Notes under the pieces: model-generated
The model's input: only the letters and a program-made list of their open reading frames with translations
Told to the model about the DNA's origin: nothing
Database searches by the model: none
Translations under genes and position numbers: made by a program
Source: Torymus aiolomorphi
Taxonomy: Eukaryota; Arthropoda; Insecta; Hymenoptera; Torymidae
DNA length: 64,000 bases
Direction of reading: 5' to 3'
Assembly: GCA_036365515.1 (NCBI GenBank)
Contig: CM070875.1
Location: 10,666,001 to 10,730,000, forward strand
Shown here: positions 21,943 through 32,560 of the stretch, piece after piece
How the letters are laid out: the number at the start of each line of letters is the position of its first letter
Numbering within the stretch: the stretch's first letter is position 1

Positions 21943-23626
21943 GAAACAAGAAACGACTAGTGTTACTTTTTTCACTCAAAATCCATCAAATAATGTACTT
22001 ATAGTGTAGTCTATCTTTTAGCTTCTACAATTGACATTGCAAGTTTACATAACTCAATGAAAAGTAACTTCTCATAAAGTTATTACTTCATATAGATCTC
22101 ACAACTTTAGCAAGTAGAAAACTCAACATTTATAGTCACGCATTACTATACTTATATCTCCATTTACATAAGCCCCGCCGATACATACAACAAATAGACT
22201 ATCCTGCCAGAATTTCGCAACCTTATTAATAATCTACACTAATACAGTACTACTTAGTCATTCCTTTTCGACATCATCATCACCATCGATTAATCGCACG
22301 TTATATAAAATTTCCACTACTCGCTGCCCAACACGTGTTCCAAAAACCAACAAAGACGCCTGTACCTAATCACCGCACGGAACCCGTTTCCTCAACCTCG
22401 GCCACGCTAGTGATAAATTCCCAAAGCATCTAACGACAATGTACTCTCAACTAACCGCGACCATCATCGTCATCCGCCCGGTAACAGCGAAAATCTGAAA
22501 ATTCAGAAAATGGAAGCCCGTTTCACCGTACATAACGCATGTCGCTCGCGATCGATCACGCATAAATAATCAAACTCTGTAACGACGACGGCGACGACGC
22601 ATCCAGCGCCACGCGTTCGAGGCCGCTGTACGCGCGGAAGAAATAACTAGACAAATCGGAATGAGAGCCAAAGTTAGTGCGATCGCATGAAAAATCATAG
22701 TCATCGCGGCCCACCTCCGCAAACGCTAGCGTCTACAAGGCAGCCAATTATTCTTCGAGAGCGGGTTGGCGAGCGTGTTATACGCACACCAGGAGGTGGC
22801 GACTTCGCGCTAAACTTCGAGAAACTCACACACACACGGCGATGCTGCTCTGTCTATATCTCTTTTGTGCCTTTTATCGCGTGTGCGCCGCTCGCTCGCT
22901 TGATAATGTACCTTACATGCAAGAGTGAGAGCGAGAGCCATTCCGTGTCTTTCTCTCGCCCGCGAGCGAGCGCGAGAACAGCCTCTTCTAGACTGTTCGC
23001 TCTCTTGCAAATTTTTCCCCCTCGTGCGCGCGCGACGATGCGACACGAAGGGAAATTTCGAGAGGGAGCGAGACGATATGTACGATCGCGATGTCGTCGC
23101 GAGCGTCGACCATGTTTTCTCGGCGGTGTGTGGCGTGTAGTCGTCCGTTGATGCCCCTGAAATCGCCTCCATTGCTACTACACGCGACACGCGCAGTTTA
23201 GCTAGCAACAATGACGATGGATTCTCACTCGTTTCTCTCAGCGCCGTGTCAATGGTTGTTTTACCTTCCGGCGACCACGGCGACGAGGTTACGCGCTCGG
23301 ACGAGTCAAATTTCAACCGTGTCTCTTTAAAAACTGCTCATTTCGTTGGGGAGACGCGCACGCTCAAGAAAGCCTCCACCGAACATCGCGCGTCCGTCAC
23401 GAGGTCGAGAAACCCGATTTGGGAAAATTGCGCACGCCTGTCTCTCTGCACAACGCTGTCTCCCTCTGTAGCAACCCTCTCGTTCCATCGATCGACTAAC
23501 CACACACAACAGCCCCTTTAGAAGTTTTAGTATTTTTTTCTCCAATTTCCCTCGCCAGCCCTTTAAAGAAATCCTGTATCACGCAGACGATTGACACAAA
23601 GTATAGGACGATGTACGGTCATTTAC
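21943..23626 (-). other. Inferred 5' UTR intron of DNAJA1 with a CpG-rich interior
   Basis: The minus-strand acceptor TTGTTTCAG lies at about 21942, 94 bp before the start codon. A minus-strand donor CTACAG|GTAAAT lies at 23627/23626. Between them the sequence passes from AT-rich to a CpG-rich, CTCTCG- and CGCGCG-rich block at about 22590-23180. That block could hold an alternative promoter. Long open frames there (for example 22810-23316) have low-complexity composition and no family match, so I do not call them genes. Confidence 0.5.
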
Positions 23627-23950
23627 CTGTAGTCCGAGTTCAGGAGTATATGCGTGTGTGCTAAAGCTGCCTCAGCGCTTACGACTGTCCGAGATCCTCC
23701 AGAGTCCTCGGAGAGAAACGGCGCACGACTAAAAGTCGTCCCACTCGTAGAGAGAGCGTATGTCTCTTCCTGTGTCTGTGTATTCACAAGCAGTACCTAG
23801 TCACCTGCGCTACTTGGCCGTGCTCGCCGTGCGAGAGCTGAGCTGATCTGCCCGCGCTGCTGTCGTCCGTTGACAATAAAGAACTGACCGGCTGCGACTT
23901 CAATCGCCTGCTCTGCTGCTCCCACGGTATTGCAGCGATATACTGCCAGG
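23627..23950 (-). promoter_or_regulatory. DNAJA1 promoter and non-coding first exon (inferred)
   Basis: The minus-strand donor at 23627 marks the end of a non-coding first exon. On the minus strand a TATA-like AGTATATCGC at about 23935-23945 sits directly downstream of the heat-shock element at 23954-23966. A start site near 23900-23915 would give a first exon of some 280 bp. This layout, HSE then TATA then untranslated leader, is that of heat-inducible chaperone genes. The start site is inferred. Confidence 0.45.
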
Positions 23951-23953
23951 GGT

Positions 23954-23966
23954 TTCGAGAAACTTC
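23954..23966. promoter_or_regulatory. Perfect three-unit heat-shock element
   Basis: The sequence TTCgaGAAacTTC is three inverted nGAAn pentamers in exact register, the binding site of an HSF1 trimer. It lies upstream of the inferred DNAJA1 first exon, next to a TATA-like sequence. A chance match of this quality so close to an Hsp40 gene is unlikely, and it predicts heat induction. Confidence 0.6.
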
Positions 23967-24191
23967 CGTCGCCTGCGGACTCGTGGTGCGTATGAGATAG
24001 AACGACCAATCGTGTGCCGAGGATTCCGATGGAGAATGGCGTGGGGTCGTGGCGAGATTTTTCGTGGGATTGGTGGTAGATGCATGAGAATGGCCAATGG
24101 GATTGAGGGATCAGGGAATTGAGAGTTGCCGAGAGTTGAGGGTGCGTCTACAAGAGAGACAGCGTAATGGTTTTCTGGTTTTTGTCCATCG

Positions 24192-24352
24192 CGACAGCGC
24201 AAGAGTGCCGAGAGAAGGGGTTTATGCCAACCTCATAACATCAAACATATTTAATATAAATTTTGAAGCTAAACAGATGGACATCAAAAACTACACTTTT
24301 TGATGTTACGAGATTGGTATGAACCCCCTCTCTCTGCGCTCTTGCGCTGTCA
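24192..24352. mobile_element. Short foldback within the left arm of the large composite element
   Basis: GACAGCGCAAGAGTGC near 24196 pairs with GCGCTCTTGCGCTGTC ending near 24351, and ACATCAAA... pairs with TTTGATGTTA. It interrupts homology between the outer arms (24140-24200 against 27140-27201), so it inserted after the outer foldback formed. Non-coding. Confidence 0.5.
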
Positions 24353-24824
24353 CAATCAGTGGTGGGTAAATGACGTGTATAAACGCAATTTGCGACATCA
24401 TACGCATACCCCCTTTTGCCCTTTCTACAACCTCACGCAAAAACTGAGCGTGCACGCAAAACTGACTAGTTTTTGCTGTATCAACCAATCACGTTTGAAG
24501 TTACATCGGAAACTAGTCAGTTTTGAAATTTAAAAATTAAATAAGTAAATATTTTAATAGAATCCTTTGCGATATAGATTTATTGAAAAATAAATATAAA
24601 AAATTAAAATGATAAATCAACTGTAATTAATTTGCTTTTTTCCCTAATGTTACACATTTTTCTATGAGTCTGAAGTTTGCAACGTTGGAATGAAACGAAT
24701 AAGAATTTTTTAAATTAATAGTAATTAATATAACCTTGAAGTAAGGGGCAAAATGAACGTAAGCGCCGTTCCTCGCTGTCCAGCTCTGCTCCATAACCAC
24801 CTGCTCCGTTCCTAAAACCTAAAA

Positions 24825-26460
24825 CCTAAATAGGCGGGGGAGTGAGCCGAGTAGAAAAGTAGAGTCGCGCAGATAGGCTACGTATAAAATTATCAATTAA
24901 ATAATTCGTAAACCAAAATAGAGGCGGGGGAGGCGAGATCCAGGCAGAAAAGTGGCGCGCAGATAGGCTACATATAAAATTATCAATTAAATAAATTTCT
25001 AAACCAAATAGGCGGGGAAATGAGTTCTACGTACGAAAGTGAAGGCACGCACACAGGCTATACGCTATACCTATAATATTACCGATAAAATATTTTCTTA
25101 AGTAAAATAGGCAGAGGGAGCAATATTCACGCAGAAGAGTAGAGGCACGCATACAGGCTACTAATTAAATTATCAATCAACTAATTTCTAAACCAAAAGA
25201 GACAGGGGGAGACAAGATCCACGCAGAAAAGTAGAGGCGCGCAGATAGGCTACATATAAAATTATCAATTAAATAATTTCTAAACAAAAATAGGCGAGTG
25301 TGGCGAGATCCAGGCAGAAGAGTGAAGGTGCGCAGACGGGCATCCGATAAAATTTTCAATATGATATTTCTTAAAACCTAAATAAGCAGGGAAAGCGAGA
25401 TCCATGCAGAAAAGTGGAGGCGCTCTGATAGGCCACATATAAAATTATTAATCAAATCATTTCTAGACCAAAATAGGCGGGGGAAGCCAGTTTCGTCCAG
25501 GAAAGTGAAGGTACGACGGCGGACAACAGATAGAGCTTTTAATAAGATATTTCTTAAACCCCAAATAGGCCGGGGAAATGAGATCCTGGCAGAAAAGTGG
25601 TGGTGCGTAGACAGGCTACATATAAAATTATCAATTACATAATTTCAAAATCAAAATAGGCAGGGGAAGCGAGATCCACGCAGGAAAATATTGAAAGTGT
25701 CTTCTACTTTAAAAACTAATCACCAACCCGTGCTCTTTGTCTCCGGTTCACCCTTGCGCTCGTCCTCGAAACTTCTTTGGGTTTTGAATTTACTTTATAA
25801 AGGATTTATTTTTCTAGATCGTGTGTCCCCACGTTCTTGCATGGAACTCTCTTCCCCTGCCTACTTATTAGAATCACAAATTATTTGATTAAGAATTTTA
25901 TATGTGACCTGTCTGCGCACCTCCACTTTTCTGCATGGATCTCGCTTTTCCTGCTTATTTGGGGTTTAAGAAATATATTGAAAATTTTATCGTATGCCCA
26001 TCTGCGCACCTTCACTTTTCTGCGTGGATCTCGCCTCCCATGCCTATTTTGGTTTAGAAATTATTTAATTGATAATTTTATATGTAGCCTATGTCAGGCT
26101 ACATATAATCGCGCGTCCACTTTTCTGCGTGGATCTCGCTTCCGCTGCCTATTGGGGGTTTAAGAAATATCATATTAAAAACTTTATCGGATGCCCGTCT
26201 GCGCACCTCCACTTTTCTGCCTGGATCTCGCCACACCCGCCTATTTGGTTTAGAAATTTATTTAATTGATAATTTTATGTGTAGCCTATCTGCGCGCCTC
26301 CACTTTTCTGCCTGGATCTCGCCTCCCCCGCCTATTTTGGTTTAGGAATTATTTAATTGATAATTTTATATGTACCTATCTGCGCGACTCTACTTTTCTA
26401 CTCGGATCTCGCTCCGCCACGGCGGGGGCCGGCGGCGGGGGCCCCGCCTATTTAGGCTTT
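24825..26460. repeat. Direct then inverted array of ~88-bp satellite units
   Basis: About ten direct units lie at roughly 24831-25690 and about seven inverted units at roughly 25840-26455. A unit reads AAACCAAAATAGGCGGGGGA, then GGCGAGATCCACGCAGAAAA, GTGGAGGCGCGCAGATAGGC, and an AT-rich part ATTATCAATTAAATAATTTC. Units are diverged from each other and vary in length. Short open frames across it (25837-26490) are by-products of the repeat. Confidence 0.75.
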
Positions 26461-26706
26461 GGCCACATATGTGAATACGCTTGCGCATGAATGCGTACGG
26501 CGCAGCGGAATCACTAGACGGCCTAAGCGAAACTCGCTAGTGCCAACTGTACAGGAAAGTCAGTATGACTTCGTGAACCCTCTCAACAATAGAAGTTCCT
26601 CACGAAATCATAGTGACTTTCCTGCAAAGTTGGCATTACAAAGTTTTCCTAGTGACTCCACTACGCTATGCGGATTCGTACGCAAGCGTATTCACATATG
26701 TAGCCC
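26460..26706. mobile_element. Foldback MITE at the inner end of the inverted array
   Basis: TGGCCACATATGTGAATACG opens it and CGTATTCACATATGTAGCCC closes it. Inner arms pair at GCCAACTGTACAGGAAAGTCA-like and TGACTTTCCTGCAAAGTTGGC-like segments (first 18 bases of each compared). The terminal CTACATATGTG phrase matches the MITE at 7435-7578, suggesting one family. Non-coding. Confidence 0.6.
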
Positions 26707-27626
26707 TTCCCTTAGATTTTAGGAACGGAGCAGAATTATGGAGCAGAGCTGAGCAGCAAGGAACGACGCTTACGTCCATTTTTCCCCTTACTTCAAGGTT
26801 ATATTAATTACTATTAATTAAAAAAATTCTTTCGTTTCATTCCAACGTTGCAAACTTCACTCATAGAAAAATGTGTAACATTAGGGGGAAAAAAGCAAAT
26901 TAATTACAGTTGATTTATCATTTTAATTTTTTATATTTATTTTTCAATAAATCTATATCGCAAAGGACTCTATTAAAATATTTACTTATTTAATTTTTAA
27001 ATTTCGTGCGTTTTTAATTGATTACGACGTTTGCGACGTCTGCGACATCATTGCGACATATTATACGCGTCGTAATGATTCATACGCGTATGATGTCGCA
27101 AATTGTTTATACGCGTCATTTACCCACCACTGCTGGTCACAATTGACAATGGACAAAACCCAGAAAACGATCACGCTGTCTCTCTGACTGCAGACGCACC
27201 CTGAGAAACGATTTCGGTCGATGATTTGGCAGATTTTTATTTTACAGAGCAATAATCTTGGGAAGTGAAAGTAGAGGAGAAAATGTGACGGTTTACGCAA
27301 TAATTAAGTGAACTTTTAACTACTTTTAAATATAAATAAAAAAAAAATTCAGATAAAGAGTAATAATATATTAATTTTGAACATGTAGTTACAAAAAACT
27401 CTTTTTGTAACAATATAACAATTAAAAAAAAGAATATTATGATTATTGGGTATACAAATAAATTTCCGCCGTTTTCAAGAGATGGCTCCACCAACAAGAT
27501 TACTTTGAAATCATCAGATGTAAAATGTCACATAGAATTATAGAAAGTTTGGACACCTGGCAACAACATAACCTTAAAATACTATTGACTTTGTATTGGC
27601 AGTATACATTTTTTTTTTGTTCGAAA

Positions 27627-28041
27627 ATGTCGAGTTTTGTACCGAATAAGCGTCATTTGCGGGAAGTTTTGATTTATTTATTTCATTTAAAGAAATCAGC
27701 TGCTGGGGCGCATCGGTCGCTTGTAGAAGTTTACGGTGATGCTGCTTTAAGTGAGAGAAGTTGTCGTGAGTGGTTTCAAAAGTTTAAAAACAGCGAGTTT
27801 GACGTAGAAGATAAAGAACGCGAAGGAAGGCCAGTCAAGTTTGAAGACGCTGAGTTAGAGGCATTATTGGACCAAGACTCATGCCAAACTGAAAAGCAGC
27901 TCGCAGAAAGCTTGGGAGTGACTCAACAAGCGATTTCACACCGTCTCAAGACCATTGATAGAAAAGCAAGGAAATTGGGTTCCGCATGAACTGAAACCCA
28001 GAGACGTCGAGCGCCGTCTTTTCACGTTCAATAAAAATTGA
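27627..28041 (+). pseudogene. mariner transposase, N-terminal half, frameshifted and truncated
   Basis: The frame opens MSSFVPNKRHLREVL and continues with YLFHLKKSAAGAHRSLVE, SCREWFQKFK, DVEDKEREGRP and TEKQLAESLGVTQQAISHRL, the tandem helix-turn-helix DNA-binding region of Mos1-like mariner transposases. The frame stops at 27989 after KARKLGSA; a neighbouring frame continues with NWVPHELKPRDVERR up to 28041, so an indel broke it. The DD34D catalytic domain is absent and no mariner terminal repeats are obvious. It lies in the 3' flank of the TERF2IP-like gene on the opposite strand. It is a relic; an in-frame ATG upstream at 27525 only adds unrelated residues. Confidence 0.85.
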
Positions 28042-28333
28042 AGAATCCGAGTTTTATGTTTCAATCAGTTAGAACTTCCATATTTTATACTTTTTATTTA
28101 TCAAAAGTTATAAAAATATACAATCCTTATATTTCATAAAATATAAAAATTATCATTTACATTGAAGACATGGACGTTGTTTACATTATACCAACCTATG
28201 GTGAAAAAATTTTGTAGAATGAACATTTTATAATTATGAAATGAATAATAAATAAATAAAATTATGATTCACAATATGTGTAATGCTGATGAATTTCAAT
28301 GTTATGTTGGAATCCTGTATTATTAAATTTTTG

Positions 28334-30310
28334 TTATGTTCGTTTCCCCATGTACTTTTTCTTTTGTATTGCGATATGTAAGCGACCAGGATAAGCTGTA
28401 TTCTAAAAATCAATATTAATAAAATAAGATATAATTGATTAATGAAATTTTCTTAAAAGTAAATAGGTGCATACTCGAATTTGTTTAAATTTTTTCTTCA
28501 CTTGTAGTGGTAAATCATACTTATCAATGTTTGGTAAAACTCTGTTACGGAAATGTACCCTCATTGACTCGGGTGTTCTTTTGACAAGCTGAAAATAAAT
28601 TAAAAGTTGTTAAGAAATAAATAAAGGATTTTGAGAAATATTAAAAAAGAATTAGACATACTCTCTCGTTTGCCAGGCGTTTATACAAACTAGGACTTTT
28701 AATCCATACGTACAGATTGTTAGCTACAATATAATCTAAAATTTTATGAGTTTCTGCAATTCCCCAAGTTAATCTGAAAATTGAAATTCTGTTTAAAAAA
28801 ACAATTCACCTTTAAAAAACATTTCATAAGTCAACAAAGAAATATAATCTTTGCATTAAATAATAACAAAATAGTTTATTTACTTGGCAGCATTTCTTTT
28901 ATATTTTGGACTGTTAGCTGTAGTTGCTGTAGATCTGTAATTAATGAAAAATAAATATGTTGTAACATTGACTATAAATGTATTATTGAAGTACATACTG
29001 TATTAGTCTACTGGAACTTCTTGTTTCCTTTAGGACAAGAGGAACTTCTTTAGGATCACATATTATACAACCTTCTTCCCTGTTATGAAAACTAAACAGT
29101 AACATTACAAGATTACTGATAATTATTTTGATAAAGATATAATATCTAAAAATTATTATAGACTTATTCTTACTTGTTACAACAAGGTTCGAATTCTCGA
29201 TAATCTTTATTTTTGACATATTTTGGCCCAAACCTGCAGAATAGAGGTGTAATAAGTTTCCATATTAAATAGATAGCAACAAAACTGAAAAAATATTCAT
29301 ATATTCACCTATACTGATCTATACTTAAACATCTATTAGCATCAACGCAGTCTCTAATATATGATACATTGTACAAAGAAGTTGCTCTCTCGTTTAATGA
29401 ATTGAAGTAATCCTCAGTAGTAAATATGTACTTTGGGTAAATATCACATGTCGCTCCGATTTGCTAAAATAAAAAAATAAAATATAAAATATATTTTAAC
29501 AATAATACATTAAAAATGTATGAAGATCCATAAGGGATCATAGTTGCTATAAAGCACTTAACCATCTGAACTATAACATTGTAATAAAATCTTCAGTACC
29601 CTCCTATATAACGATATAAACAAAAGGCCGTTGTTATATGTACGACAGATTTCCTAACCTCAAAAAATGTGCAACATGTATTAATAGATGAAAGGATACT
29701 TGAAAATTTTTAAAATTACATAAATTTTGACAATTAGGTATTGGTAATTGCCTAAAGAATATTCCTTCTTGTGTGGAAACTATTTTCTTGTGAAAAGTAC
29801 ACGATAGTAAAGTACGAACTTTACGATGGATGTGTTAAAAACGTTATTTGTACGACAGATTTCCAAACCTCAAAATGTACGATATACATATTAAAACATG
29901 AAAGGACACTTGGAAATTTTGACAATTTTTGATAATTGACTAAAGAAATAATATTCTTTCTTGTGTGGAAACTATTTTTTTGCCTGTTATATCAAAATTC
30001 TCGTTACTGAAACGATGAGTATTTTTGTTGCGGTAGACAAATCTGTCGTACATATAGTAACGCCGTAAACAAAAATACCGCTAGAATCCAGCCACCAACT
30101 AGCTGGCGACTGGTAAACGCCGGACGTCCCAACCTATACAGACTCGTCGACGGGAAGTACGCCGTCAGAATTTACCTGGACGATTTTGCGAAGAGTGTCC
30201 TCCTTCTCCTTGGGAAAGCCAACGAAGCCGAAGTTCTTGCGCGCGAAAAGGGTGAGATTAAGGGGCTCATCGTCGTCGCTTTCCGAGCCAGATTGACACC
30301 AACCCGCCAT
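28334..30310 (-). CDS. TERF2IP: Rap1/TERF2IP-like telomere protein (BRCT plus Myb-like)
   Basis: In vertebrates TERF2IP (Rap1) binds the shelterin protein TRF2 and protects telomeres; it also acts in NF-kB signalling. Eight exons on the minus strand (30310-30176, 29463-29309, 29233-29174, 29079-28999, 28934-28884, 28773-28662, 28588-28475, 28402-28334) join in phase to 258 residues. Residues about 18-100 look like a BRCT domain: TLFARKNFGF, ... SYIRDCVDANRCLSIDQYRFGP, matching the vertebrate YI-DCVE-N-RL---AYRLG end. Residues about 160-225 resemble the Rap1 Myb domain (WGIAETHKILDYI, ... RTPESMRVHFRNRVLP). A clear C-terminal RCT domain is not seen, so this is short against ~400 in human. The call rests on motif order by eye. 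Confidence 0.7.
29630..30064. repeat. Imperfect tandem duplication with inverted ends in TERF2IP intron 1
   Basis: A ~210-bp unit starting GTTATATGTACGACAGATTT (29633) recurs from about 29843 with GTTATTTGTACGACAGATTT; both contain ATGAAAGGA and TTCTTGTGTGGAAACTATTT. The right edge has AAATCTGTCGTACATATAGT (30039-30058), the inverted start motif. This suggests a MITE with internal duplication or two nested copies. Non-coding. Confidence 0.55.
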
Positions 30311-30599
30311 TTTTCCAAATGTGTTAGACTGTTGTTCGTTTATCTGTACATTTGATGTGTGTACATAACTTCGTCAGTTGTGTGTGGCCCTGTAGCGGCG
30401 TGAATGCATACTATACGGATAGGGCACGCACGTCGTTGTTGGGCTTGGGCTACCGATGATGCTGCTGCTTTCTTCGGCCCACTTCGGAGTTCCAAATTTT
30501 AAATCGCATGCAGAGCGCTGGAGGCTCCACAGCGCCATCGGATATGATCAATTTGCGCAGTGGATAATGTAGGGTCCTACCACTGAATATACATGTTAA
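30311..30599 (-). promoter_or_regulatory. Upstream region of the TERF2IP-like gene
   Basis: About 290 bp between the start codon and the TTAA-flanked foldback. It is CpG-bearing and moderately GC-rich near the start codon. No TATA box or known operator is recognised. The gene's start site most likely lies within the first 150 bp. Confidence 0.3.
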
Positions 30600-30980
30600 G
30601 GGGATGCCTTACTCGTACTATTACCGACCGAGCAATTCACACAGTTTCAAGCTGATTAAAAATAAAATACGTCGAATCACAAAAAATCAAGAGAACACTC
30701 TTCTGTGTTTTTTAACGTTCTATCATTCAGTCAAAGTTTGGAGTCGAAATATCAAGTCATTTCTGCAAAAACTTTGAACAAACGAAATTTAATTTCGTTC
30801 AAAGTTTTTGAAAAAACGGCTTGATATTTCGACTCCAAACTTTGACTGGATGATAGAACGTTAAAAAATACAGAAGAGTGTTCTCTTGATTTTTTGTGAT
30901 TCGACGTATTTTATTTTTAATCAGCTTGAAACTGTGTGAATTGCTCGGTCGGTAATAGTACGAGTAAGGCACCCCGTTAA
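30596..30980. mobile_element. Near-perfect ~380-bp palindromic element flanked by TTAA
   Basis: The arms of about 185 bp run from GGGGATGCCTTACTCG (30600) to CGAGTAAGGCACCCCG (ending 30976) and differ at only a few bases. TTAA lies directly outside both ends (30596-30599 and 30977-30980), the target duplication of piggyBac-type elements. The centre is AATTTAATTTCG-like. There is no ORF. The high arm identity implies a recent insertion or arm homogenisation. Confidence 0.7.
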
Positions 30981-31014
30981 CGTGCGAATAATACATATGG
31001 TACTTTGAAATGTT

Positions 31015-31211
31015 TAAGGCTGCGTCTACATAGACGCTTTTAACGCGCGTTCGGCGCGCGTACGTCGCTTGCGTTGGTGCACTGACCAATCACAGCTCAA
31101 CTCGAGAGGATCAAGTCCGGTCAAGTTGAGCTCTGATTGGTCAGTGCACCAATGCAAGCAGCGTACGCGCGCCGAACGCGCGTTAAAAGCGTTTATGTAG
31201 ACGCAGCCTAA
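31015..31211. mobile_element. Harbinger-type foldback MITE with TAA duplication
   Basis: GGCTGCGTCTACATAGACGC starts at 31018 and GCGTTTATGTAGACGCAGCC ends at 31208. TAA flanks both sides (31015-31017, 31209-31211). The arms of ~85 bp include GGTGCACTGACCAATCA and its complement. Non-coding and only 35 bp from the TTAA element. Confidence 0.75.
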
Positions 31212-32560
31212 ATAATAATAACAACATTTTTGTATGAATGTGAAAAAAAAAATTTTTGTCAAACGCCTTATTTACACTTGAAATTTTAAATCGAAAACGA
31301 AAGGTTAACAAATAAAATTATTTTATTATTCAAACATTATAGTATTTATTAATTAACATAACAACACGAAATCACATACCAAACACTATTCAGCTACCCG
31401 CTGTGTTTCTTCACACTTTCACTAAAATTTTAAACTTGACTCGCAGTCTCTCGCAGCACCCCTTATTCGCGCGTTTCTGCGCGCGCGCAGCTGAGAAGGC
31501 CAGTCCGCGAGTGGAACAAGGACAGCCTCACCCTCCCTCCAGCTCTATACTTGCCGTCTCTCTCGCGCTCGACGCACACAAACAAAGGGCCGAGTTAATG
31601 ACGCGCGTTGACCGTCAATTACGGCGTAAATAACAATATGAAAATCACCTTCCTATGCTCAACCTCAACTAAACTACATATGCGTTCTCGTCGCTCGCGC
31701 TGTTGGCGTAAGTACTGAACGGCGCTTTTCGTTATTATGCAAATCGAGAGCGTGCGCGCGCGAGCAGCGTTGAAACGGGCGCAGGTGATGCACACACAAC
31801 ACGATACGCGTCGCTGAAAGAAGATATCGTTGTGGGAGATCTCGGTAATGGGATTAGGCTTCGTCGATGGTTTGCAGATTATGCAAAGCGATTGGCTTGT
31901 TGTCAATTAGGTCTACTGTTGAAAAATTTAAAATGAATTAAAAGTCCATTTTTATCTTTCCGTTTCTTAAAAGTTTGTAAAAAATTAATTTTTATCAACT
32001 TGATTAACTTTTGTATTGTTTCGTTATTTAAGATAATAACAAGCATTGTTTAACTTCACGACCTTTAAGCACGACGTTCACTGTATAGTGTATACAGGTA
32101 AACAAGTCGATTGTCGTCTTAGCTCCCCAACCACGGCTACCCCCAGTAAATATATAACAGCCAAATCACAAAACACAACTGACAACATACACAAAGTATC
32201 AAAAACCATTTCGCAGTCGGTAACTACATCCCGACCACCTCTCCCCTTCTCCTCTGGTCGCCTCCCCACCACGACCAAACGTAACACGCACCGCGCTTGC
32301 GTAGTATATATACACGCGCTCGACACCCAATCTCTGTGTATCTACGCTGTCATCTACCATATATCCCTATATGCGCGAAAGCTAATTTCCAGATAAGTCA
32401 ACGTACTCTCTCTCTGACCGTCTTAAAACTCGTCAGGTGACGTCACATCATCATATATCCATCGCATCTCTATACCTGGCGCGCGCACGCGTGTTCTCCT
32501 CCCCCTCTTTTCTCGTTTCGCGCAACAAAGACAGACGACAGTGAGTCGCTCGCTCTCGCG
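31212..32560. other. Upstream DNA of the MBD-type gene, nothing coding
   Basis: Sequence becomes increasingly CpG- and CTCTCG-rich toward 32500. There is no recognisable ORF. TATATATA-like strings near 32310 and 32352 could be core promoter elements but are common here. It probably contains the promoter of the gene whose 5' UTR exon ends at 34287. Confidence 0.35.

Larger units (their letters stand above)
24136..27206. mobile_element. Large composite foldback (~3 kb) with satellite arrays
   Basis: Successive blocks on the left recur as reverse complements on the right in mirror order. These are GGTGCGTCTRCA (24140 / 27200), CAGTGGTGGGTAAATGACG (24357) with CGTCATTTACCCACCACTG (ending 27132), a ~200-bp AT-rich arm with GTTTGCAACGTTGGAATGAA (about 24670 / 26850), and AACGTAAGCGCCGTTC / GAACGACGCTTACG (24757 / 26760). 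The CAGTG ends and GTCACAAT in direct orientation outside both (24349-24356, and 27136-27143 after a CTG) suggest a hAT origin. No transposase is present. The interior holds a tandem array, direct then inverted. Confidence 0.65.

Noticed and set aside
22810..23316. 168-residue minus-strand frame in the DNAJA1 5' intron
   Set aside because: CpG-rich low-complexity sequence; no motif, and it lies within an inferred intron.
25837..26490. Overlapping plus-strand frames with repeated FSAWIS/GSRLP phrases
   Set aside because: They translate the inverted satellite units, which explains the repeated phrases.
27525..27626. Upstream in-frame extension of the mariner fragment
   Set aside because: The family's usual start is at 27627; the extra residues match nothing in mariner.
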